From: Sphingobacteriales bacterium
Lineage (GTDB): Bacteria > Bacteroidota > Bacteroidia > Chitinophagales > Chitinophagaceae
Reading direction: 5' to 3'
DNA: 64,000 bases
Assembly: GCA_016200915.1 (NCBI GenBank)
Contig: JACQDV010000006.1
Coordinates: 1-64,000, forward strand
The translations under genes and the position numbers were made by a program. The notes under the pieces were generated by a model. The model saw nothing but the letters and a program-made list of their open reading frames with translations. It made no database searches and was not told where the DNA came from. Of this stretch, positions 57,975 through 64,000 are shown one piece after another; the first letter of the stretch is position 1; each line of letters begins with the position of its first letter.

Positions 57975-59798
57975 ATGCATCCGCACATACAAACATTATT
58001 GAAGTGTATTGATCTGGAAGAAAAAGAGCAGGCACAGCGATTTAGTTTAGATCAGCAACATACATTAAAACAATTAAAGGCTGAAGGGCTGGCATTACAT
58101 CCAATCATTGTTACTAAAAAATCGTTTGGTTATGCTGATTATCCTGAGATTCGTTTTAAACTCAGCTTTCCACCAGAAGTAAACCTGTTTAGAGATGGGG
58201 CTGCCATTGAATGCTTCATCAGTGGTGAAGAACCTGTAAAAGGTGTATTGATAAATTTGGATAACCGTAATGGTGAGTTCAGATTATTTGCCCCCGATTT
58301 TCCTGACTGGATTGAAGACAATGGCGCAGGCATCAAATTAACTCCTGATACCAGAACCACCAGCATTATGAAAAAAGTGCTGGAGGAACTGGAACAAAAC
58401 AAAAAACTCTTCAAACTATTTGAGACATTACATGGAAAAGAAGCAATAAAAATACCGGCGCAATCTTTTTCAACTAATATCAGTCTCAAAAACAAAGGAC
58501 TTAATCAAAGTCAGCAACAAGCTATAGCAGCGGTATTAGAAAATGAAAATATAACTATTGTACATGGCCCTCCCGGCACTGGTAAGACCACCACATTAAC
58601 AGAAGCGATTGTTCAGTTAGTGAATAGAGGGGAAAAAGTATTGGTATCTGCACCCAGCAATACTGCAGTTGACAATATTGCTAAAGGATTAATTCAGCAG
58701 GGAATTAGTTTATTAAGAGTTGGGAATACCAGTAAAGCTGATGAAACAATTTTTCAGCACACACCAGAAGGAAGACTAAATAACAGTAAAGAACAAAAAG
58801 AAATAAAACAACTGAAAATAAGAGCGGAAGAATTTCGCCGGATGGCATTAAAATATAAACGAAATTTTGGTAAAGCAGAAAGAGAGCAGCGAAACTTATT
58901 ATTTAAAGAAGTAAAAAATATAAGGGCTGAAATAAAAAAATTACAAACCTATAATGAAGAAAAACTATTTGCCGAAGCACAGGTAATTGCCGGTACACCT
59001 ATTGGGTTGTACGATGCTGGCCTTAATCACTTATCATTTCAAACATTAGTAATTGATGAAGCCGGGCAATGTATTGAACCACTGGCATGGTGTATATTTC
59101 CACTGGCTGATAAAATTGTGTTAGCTGGTGATCACTGGCAACTGCCGCCTACTGTGCTGAGCAATGATGCGGCGATGATGGGTTTTAATCAATCCATTTT
59201 AGAAACAGCTATTGAAAAGATCAGTGATGTTTATTTACTCAACACTCAATACCGCATGCGGGAAAGTATTGCCGGGTTTAGCAGTAATTATTTTTATGAT
59301 AGTTTGTTATTAACTGCAGAACATTTAAAAGACAAAGGAGTACATCTTACTTTTATTGATACGGCCGGATCAGGTCATAATGAAATACATGGGCCGGATG
59401 GAATCAGTTTGCAAAACGAAGGTGAACTGGGAATTATACAAAAGATCATTAGTAATGAATCGCTACATTTAAATAGTACCGCTTTTATCTCACCTTATTC
59501 AGGACAAGTAGCTGCTGCAAAAGAAATATTGCCAAAAGAAATCAGGTGCAGTACGATTGACAGTTTCCAGGGACAGGAGAAAGAAACGGTGATTGTTTCA
59601 TTGGTAAGAAGCAATGATGAAGGTGAGATAGGATTTTTAAAAGATTACCGTCGTATGAATGTAGCTATTACCCGTGCCAAAGAACAATTATTTGTCATTG
59701 GTGATAGTGCTACTATTGGAGCCGATAAATTTTATAGTGAATTCCTGACTTATGTTGAGCAAAATGGCCAGTACCGCACCGTGTGGGAATTTGAATAA
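57975..59798 (+). CDS. SF1B-type AAA/UvrD-like helicase (IGHMBP2/Dna2-like)
   Basis: 607 residues. The N-terminal 150-odd residues form a beta-barrel-like region. Helicase motifs are: Walker A GPPGTGKTTT, VLVSAPSNTAVDNIAKGLI, VIDEAGQCIEPLAW (motif II), LAGDHWQLPPTV (motif III), LNTQYRMRESIAGF, TIDSFQGQEKETVIVSLVRS and MNVAITRAKEQLFVIGDS (motif VI). An about 90-residue helical insertion of the 1B type is present. This is the IGHMBP2/Upf1-like architecture common in Bacteroidota; DNA or RNA helicase activity is likely. It follows the TA pair by 9 bp. Confidence 0.92.
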   Translation: MHPHIQTLLKCIDLEEKEQAQRFSLDQQHTLKQLKAEGLALHPIIVTKKSFGYADYPEIRFKLSFPPEVNLFRDGAAIECFISGEEPVKGVLINLDNRNGEFRLFAPDFPDWIEDNGAGIKLTPDTRTTSIMKKVLEELEQNKKLFKLFETLHGKEAIKIPAQSFSTNISLKNKGLNQSQQQAIAAVLENENITIVHGPPGTGKTTTLTEAIVQLVNRGEKVLVSAPSNTAVDNIAKGLIQQGISLLRVGNTSKADETIFQHTPEGRLNNSKEQKEIKQLKIRAEEFRRMALKYKRNFGKAEREQRNLLFKEVKNIRAEIKKLQTYNEEKLFAEAQVIAGTPIGLYDAGLNHLSFQTLVIDEAGQCIEPLAWCIFPLADKIVLAGDHWQLPPTVLSNDAAMMGFNQSILETAIEKISDVYLLNTQYRMRESIAGFSSNYFYDSLLLTAEHLKDKGVHLTFIDTAGSGHNEIHGPDGISLQNEGELGIIQKIISNESLHLNSTAFISPYSGQVAAAKEILPKEIRCSTIDSFQGQEKETVIVSLVRSNDEGEIGFLKDYRRMNVAITRAKEQLFVIGDSATIGADKFYSEFLTYVEQNGQYRTVWEFE

Positions 59799-59833
59799 TA
59801 AATTCAGTTAATTTTAAAGCACAATGATCAACC

Positions 59834-60415
59834 ATGAACCGGCAGTCACTTGTTCAATTCTTTCTTAATTCAAATTTGGTAGCACATAATATTGCTGAAG
59901 AAATTGCCGCTGCTTTTATTTATAAAGAGATCAGCAAAAATGAATACTTATTAAAAGAAGGCCGGATCAATGCTGAATATTTTTTCATGGAGAAAGGTTT
60001 TATGCGGGCCTTTGCACATGATTTAAATGGAGATGATGTTACCACTGATTTTTATTCATCAGGACAAGTAGTGTTTGAAGTATTTTCGTTTTTTAACCGG
60101 GTGCCCTCCAAAGAAAATATTATAGCCACGGAAGATTGTACCGGATGGGAAATAAGTTATGATCAGTTGAATCATCTTTTTCATTCACTACCACAATTCA
60201 GGGAATTTGGACGGGGAGTATTGGTAAAAGGATTCTCCTCATTAAAGAACCGGATGCTTTCTCATATCACCGAAACAGCCGAGCAACGCTATGAAGCATT
60301 ACTAAAAACCAATCCCGAAATTTTTCAGCATGCCGCTTTAAAACATATTGCTTCTTATTTAGGCATTACTGATTCATCCCTCAGCCGCATCCGCAAAGAA
60401 TCCCTTAAAAAGTAA
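59834..60415 (+). CDS. Crp/Fnr-family transcriptional regulator
   Basis: 193 residues. The N-terminal about 115 are a cyclic-nucleotide-binding-like domain (NEYLLKEGRINAEYFFMEKG, DDVTTDFYSSGQVVFEVFSF, ENIIATEDCTGWEISYDQLN); the C-terminus has a HTH (HIASYLGITDSSLSRIRKES). There are no Fnr-type iron-sulfur cysteines and no intact cAMP pocket, so the ligand is unknown. It is followed by a membrane gene on the same strand (77 bp), its likely neighbour target. Confidence 0.87.
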   Translation: MNRQSLVQFFLNSNLVAHNIAEEIAAAFIYKEISKNEYLLKEGRINAEYFFMEKGFMRAFAHDLNGDDVTTDFYSSGQVVFEVFSFFNRVPSKENIIATEDCTGWEISYDQLNHLFHSLPQFREFGRGVLVKGFSSLKNRMLSHITETAEQRYEALLKTNPEIFQHAALKHIASYLGITDSSLSRIRKESLKK

Positions 60416-60492
60416 CTTCTTTTTATTTCTTGTCAAATGACAAGAGCTTTAGTTTAATTCTGTATTTCCTTTGTATTATAAAATTATAAGCA

Positions 60493-60693
60493 ATGGAAAA
60501 TTTACCTTACTACATCAACCTGGCATTTGAACTCACCACTATTTTAACAGTGTTTTTATTTTATAAAGCCGCCGGAAATTCAAAGAAAGTATTAGTGGTT
60601 GTTTTAGTTTGGATGGCTATTCAAACATTAATTAGTGTAACCGGCTTTTATACTATACAAAAAGTTTTCCTCCCCGCTTTTTATTACTGGTGA
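60493..60693 (+). CDS. N-terminal part of a split membrane protein
   Basis: 66 residues with two hydrophobic segments (INLAFELTTILTVFLFYKAA and VLVVVLVWMAIQTLISVTGF), ending KVFLPAFYYW. The end is out of step: reading from the run at 60667-60675 in the next frame gives PPRFLLLVMPPLVF, which continues directly into the following gene. So this is probably the front of one protein of about 230 residues interrupted by a single-base deletion in the TTTTCCTCCCC run, or a sequencing error. I recall such continuous proteins in related bacteria, unverified. Confidence 0.6.
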   Translation: MENLPYYINLAFELTTILTVFLFYKAAGNSKKVLVVVLVWMAIQTLISVTGFYTIQKVFLPAFYYW

Positions 60694-61193
60694 TGCCACC
60701 ATTAGTATTCATCGCCGTACTTTTCAGCACTAATAAAGGAAGAATTTTTATTGATTCACTCAATATTAAGTATCTCACTATTCTTTACACCATTCGAATT
60801 CCTGTTGAGATCGTTTTATTTTGGCTGTTTCTTCATAAAACGATTCCGCAACTAATGACGTTTGAAGGAAGAAACTTTGATATACTGGCAGGCATTTCAG
60901 CCCCCTTCATTTATTACTTTGGCTTTATCAAAAATAAACTCAGCAATAAAATTCTTTTGGGCTGGAATATTTTATGTCTTGGCTTATTGATCAATATTGT
61001 GACCAATGCCGTGTTATCATTGCCTTATCCTTTCCGGCAATTTGCGTTTGATCAGCCCAATATTGCCATCTTGTATTTCCCCTTTACGTGGCTGCCCGGT
61101 GTAATAGTACCAATAGTATTATTATCACAATTAGCTTCTATAAAAATTCTTATAACACAGGAAAGAAAACTGAAAGTAATAATCATTTATTAA
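60693..61193 (+). CDS. C-terminal part of the split membrane protein
   Basis: About 166 residues (ATG at 60693 overlapping the previous TGA; a GTG at 60690 is also in frame). Membrane segments include PPLVFIAVLF, ILYTIRIPVEIVLFWLFLHK, ILAGISAPFIYYFGFIKNKL and FPFTWLPGVIVPIVLLSQLA. With the upstream frame it forms one multi-helix protein of unknown function. ELMTFEGRNFDILAG-like cytosolic or periplasmic loop is preserved (QLMTFEGRNFDILA here). The stop overlaps the end of the convergent permease by 11 bp. Confidence 0.65.
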   Translation: MPPLVFIAVLFSTNKGRIFIDSLNIKYLTILYTIRIPVEIVLFWLFLHKTIPQLMTFEGRNFDILAGISAPFIYYFGFIKNKLSNKILLGWNILCLGLLINIVTNAVLSLPYPFRQFAFDQPNIAILYFPFTWLPGVIVPIVLLSQLASIKILITQERKLKVIIIY

Positions 61194-62541
61194 AAGGCCA
61201 TTGTTTTTTATAGTTGGCATAAATAAAATAAACGATTAGACCCGTACCAAATACGGCAGCAAAATAAAGCATGATCATAAACTGAGTAGAAAAGAAAATA
61301 TATAACCACATAGCGATGGCCAGTATCACAGGCAATGGATACAAAGGCATTTTATATGCAAGCCCGGCAGTACCTTTTTTCTTTCTTAGTAACATTACTC
61401 CCACTGCCTGCGCCACAAACTGAACTATGATGCGCATAGCCAATATGCCATCAATTATATGCTTCATTTTAAAAGTAAGACTGAATATAAACGCCAGTAC
61501 ACACAATACCAGCAATGAAACATAAGGAAAGTTTTTAGTGGGATGTAGTTTGGCAAAAACTTTAAAGAAAGAGCCATCTGCCGCTGCAGCAAAAGGAACA
61601 CGGCTATAGCCCAGCATTACTGCAAATAAGGAAGCAAAGGCAACACACAAGATCAACCCTGTAGCAATTCTGGCAGCACCATATCCATATAACCGTTCAA
61701 TAAAAGTGCTCACTACATGATCTGCCTTTCCCATATCCTGCAAACTTTTTATTTCCTGCCAGCCGATAACACTGCTTACACTCAAATTCATAGCTAAATA
61801 AAGTACAGCAATTCCAATGATTGAAATAAACATGCTTCTTGGAATATTCTTTCCCGGGTTTTTTATTTCCCCACCCAGGTGGCATACATTATAATATCCT
61901 AAATAACTGTAAATTGTTTTAACCGATGCCTGTCCCAGTACCACAAAAAATAATTGCCCTCCTTTAAAGCCATCATTTATTTTAGTAAGAGGAGCAAAAA
62001 AATGCCCATTACTTACGCCGCCAAAAATTATCCAACTCATTATTAATATAACTCCCATCCATAACACTACCCCTATCTTTCCAATAGATTCAATATTGCG
62101 GTATAATAAAAATGTTACAAAGATTATCACTGAACCGGAAACAACTTTTTGTTGCCAGTCTTCCAGGGGAAATAAATAACAGAAATATTGTGAAAAACCA
62201 ATAGCAGCTGATGCCGCAACCAGTGGCGCCTGTATCATTGTTTGCCATACATAAAGAAATGACATCATTTTACCTGGGCCATCTTTACCATAAGCTTCTT
62301 TTAAAAAGTTATAACTACCTCCTGCTAATGGATATGCTGCGCCCAGTTCACTCCATATCATCGCATCAATTATAGAAAGCAACGCACCGGCAAACCAGGC
62401 GTATAAAAACCATGGCCCATTCATAACACTTACAACGATTGATAGTGTAATGAAAGGGCCAATGCCCACCATGTCAATCATGTTAAGCACGGCTGCATGA
62501 AATAATCCAAGCCGCCTTTGAAGATGTGGAGTTGAATTCAA
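61183..62541 (-). CDS. APC-superfamily amino-acid permease
   Basis: 452 residues, 12 membrane segments. The first helix has the unwound motif MVGIGPFITLSIVVS; SELGAAYPLAGGSYNFLKEA and YLGYYNVCHLGGEIKNPGKN (helix 6 and loop) are typical of APC permeases. The substrate is unknown; the sequence is shorter than the permease at 37891 and belongs to another branch. It converges with the split membrane protein, sharing 11 bp. Confidence 0.88.
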   Translation of the reverse strand: MNSTPHLQRRLGLFHAAVLNMIDMVGIGPFITLSIVVSVMNGPWFLYAWFAGALLSIIDAMIWSELGAAYPLAGGSYNFLKEAYGKDGPGKMMSFLYVWQTMIQAPLVAASAAIGFSQYFCYLFPLEDWQQKVVSGSVIIFVTFLLYRNIESIGKIGVVLWMGVILIMSWIIFGGVSNGHFFAPLTKINDGFKGGQLFFVVLGQASVKTIYSYLGYYNVCHLGGEIKNPGKNIPRSMFISIIGIAVLYLAMNLSVSSVIGWQEIKSLQDMGKADHVVSTFIERLYGYGAARIATGLILCVAFASLFAVMLGYSRVPFAAAADGSFFKVFAKLHPTKNFPYVSLLVLCVLAFIFSLTFKMKHIIDGILAMRIIVQFVAQAVGVMLLRKKKGTAGLAYKMPLYPLPVILAIAMWLYIFFSTQFMIMLYFAAVFGTGLIVYFIYANYKKQWPFNK

Positions 62542-62581
62542 CTTTTAAAAAGAATTTCCCTGCAAGATGCAGTAAAATAAA

Positions 62582-64000
62582 TTAATGTATGAATTTGTAT
62601 GCATAAACATTCCCGCTCATATCCGTTACAGAAACAATATACAAACCGCGGGATACATTTCCTGGAAGAACAATTGGAATACGCTGGTTAAAGGCTGCTT
62701 TACCAGTTGTGGATGAGATAATAGCTCCGTTAGTATTGAAAACTGAAATTTTTATCTGGTTGTTATTTTTTCTGTTATAAATCAGGAACACTTCTCCGGA
62801 AAGTGTATTGATCAGCCTGTAATCATTACTGAGTGGTTTTATAAAACGGTTATTGATCTGAATAAGATATGAGTAAGTTTTAAAACCTGAAGAATTAATA
62901 AAAACGGTCCGGTAATAATATGATTCTTTTTTTAAATCTCTGTCCCAAAAAGAAACCAACCCGGCTAATCCATCACCCGCATTATACGTTGAAACTACCT
63001 CCCAGTCGTATATATCTGTGCTGCGCTCAATCACAACTTTCTTTGTATCGCTCAGCAAATTTTTGATGTTTAGGTCAATCTTATTCTCATTCTTATATGG
63101 GAATCCTGAGAATACAAGATCATTATGCGGCAGAACAACATTCACATTGGTGATATTGGTGAAATTAATTCTTAAAGCATCGCTTCCATTGCTGCTTTGA
63201 TTGGGCGAAATGCTAATTCCATCATTTGTAATGTACATCAGTACTTGCCTGTCTTTTACGTAAGTTGAAGCAAGGTCACAAAGCGTTATATAAATTCTGG
63301 TTGCACCGTTAATGGGCACAGAAAGATTGCCGGCTTCATAAAAATTATTAAATTGACTGTCACTATTCCAGTTACCCCAAATTGTGTTATTTGCCGGAGT
63401 GGATTCATTTCCATCAAAAACTTCGCTGCCGGTAGATGGTTCGTAGTATAGTTTTAATCCATCAATGGGTATATCATTTGTTTCCTGGGAATTTCCTATG
63501 TTCTGCAGTTTGAGCCGTGTTAAACTTAACCCGCTAATACTTCCCGGATTGATTACAAAAGAACCAACCACCTTTGAAGTGCAATCACCATTTCCATCGG
63601 GAACATTTGCCACCACCGAAGGATGTGGCAAATTGGTAATATCAATTACCTGAAAATGTTTTTCGTTATATCCAACTGTGCTGCCATTAGGTGCTGAGGG
63701 TACCCATGGACCCGAAGCTACCGGGCAATATTTGGCAAATACAGATACGTACACATCAGAACCCGCGGTCCATTCTGACCCAAAATTTGAGGGAGAATAA
63801 TTAGAAGTACGTTTATAATATATCGCATCATCACAATTCCAGTTCCCATCCTGACCACTGTAAGTATTATACACATATTCCGTTCCGTTTCCATTACCAC
63901 TAACATTATCAGTTACCCAAAAACGAGCTGATAAGTAGTCAATATTATTATAATTGTTACGATGGAGTGTGGCATATGTATATGCTTCTTTTTCCAGGTA
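62582..64000 (-). CDS. Type IX secreted protein, partial (5' end beyond the window)
   Basis: The frame is open from 62582 through the right window edge; a GTG at 63874 is not a convincing start, since 42 more in-frame codons reach the edge without a stop. The visible 472 residues have a secreted character rich in Asn, Ser, Gly and Tyr, with a repeated bacterial-style region (SGNGNGTEYVYNTYSGQDGN) and a C-terminal type IX sorting domain (IKISVFNTNGAIISSTTGKA, then GNVSRGLYIVSVTDMSGNVY). An internal region reads IDVTDLPHPSVV-type beta segments (here VIDITNLPHPSVVANVPDGN). The cargo's function is not recognised. Confidence 0.8.
   Translation of the reverse strand, partial: YLEKEAYTYATLHRNNYNNIDYLSARFWVTDNVSGNGNGTEYVYNTYSGQDGNWNCDDAIYYKRTSNYSPSNFGSEWTAGSDVYVSVFAKYCPVASGPWVPSAPNGSTVGYNEKHFQVIDITNLPHPSVVANVPDGNGDCTSKVVGSFVINPGSISGLSLTRLKLQNIGNSQETNDIPIDGLKLYYEPSTGSEVFDGNESTPANNTIWGNWNSDSQFNNFYEAGNLSVPINGATRIYITLCDLASTYVKDRQVLMYITNDGISISPNQSSNGSDALRINFTNITNVNVVLPHNDLVFSGFPYKNENKIDLNIKNLLSDTKKVVIERSTDIYDWEVVSTYNAGDGLAGLVSFWDRDLKKESYYYRTVFINSSGFKTYSYLIQINNRFIKPLSNDYRLINTLSGEVFLIYNRKNNNQIKISVFNTNGAIISSTTGKAAFNQRIPIVLPGNVSRGLYIVSVTDMSGNVYAYKFIH

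Noticed and set aside
58139-58495. 118-codon frame antisense to the SF1 helicase
   Set aside because: Contained in the helicase gene and lacks protein-like features.
1-64000. Insertion sequences or integrases
   Set aside because: No transposase, integrase or recombinase motif was recognised in any frame; mobile character of the accessory parts is inferred only from repeats.

Overview
The window is AT-rich chromosomal DNA from a Bacteroidota bacterium, most likely of the order Chitinophagales (Chitinophagaceae-like). The signs are: -7 boxes of the Bacteroidota type TAnnTTTG in front of many genes; a TonB-linked outer-membrane barrel protein with a carboxypeptidase-like N-terminal domain; proteins ending in type IX secretion sorting domains; a NagB fused to a PIG-L deacetylase domain; paired DUF3857/transglutaminase exported proteins; and intergenic regions made of degenerate 7-8 nt word arrays. 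No ribosomal RNA, integrase or transposase gene was recognised. The placement is inferred from gene content, not from a marker gene.

Layout. 1-743 holds a 176-bp direct repeat. 744-4358 is an operon for 5-oxoproline (pyroglutamate) use: pxpB, pxpC, pxpA and an NRAMP-like transporter. 4394-8596 (minus) is a pair of exported DUF3857/transglutaminase-fold proteins, one with an intact triad and one degenerate. 8794-9222 is an orphan phage-type tail-tube protein. 9297-13573 is chitin/amino-sugar breakdown: a GH20 hexosaminidase followed by a NagB-PIG-L fusion. 13646-13719 is tRNA-Arg(ACG) with its terminator. 14059-15504 is a SatD-like/DUF3307 gene pair preceded by four 29-bp tandem operator-like repeats. 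15568-20501 (minus) is leuC-leuD-(leuA/cimA-like)-leuB for branched-chain amino-acid synthesis.

20959-24110 is the most striking locus: a RecQ-family helicase with a C-terminal phosphoribosyltransferase domain, overlapping by 4 bp a DprA-family gene whose product ends in a beta-clamp-like QQTLF. The pair resembles the PRTase/DprA (ShosTA-like) anti-phage toxin-antitoxin idea, but with the PRTase fused to a helicase. It is flanked by short sequences that recur around another accessory gene at 27.8-28.4 kb.

24284-32084 is a mixed region: an EthD-like lipoprotein, an MFS transporter with a methyltransferase, small exported proteins, an amidohydrolase, a Dabb protein and miaE. 32193-35312 has YitT and an ABC-F protein whose linker is written in dispersed-repeat DNA. 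35437-43958 is mostly housekeeping: Smr/DUF2027, two DoxX proteins, an amino-acid permease, fructose-bisphosphatase, DUF2200, a VOC protein and a MEST-like alpha/beta hydrolase. 44143-51313 has a GH16 glucanase lipoprotein, aspartate kinase, a glycine-rich type IX cargo protein and a TonB-type receptor. 51499-57353 has a pectate-lyase-fold protein, an exported TPR-Ppx/GppA-like protein and an orphan ABC ATPase. 57439-64000 has a ParE/RelE-type toxin-antitoxin pair, an SF1 helicase, a Crp-like regulator, a membrane protein split by an apparent -1 frameshift, a second amino-acid permease and a type IX cargo protein running off the right edge.

All functions are from reading motifs by eye; no database search was run.
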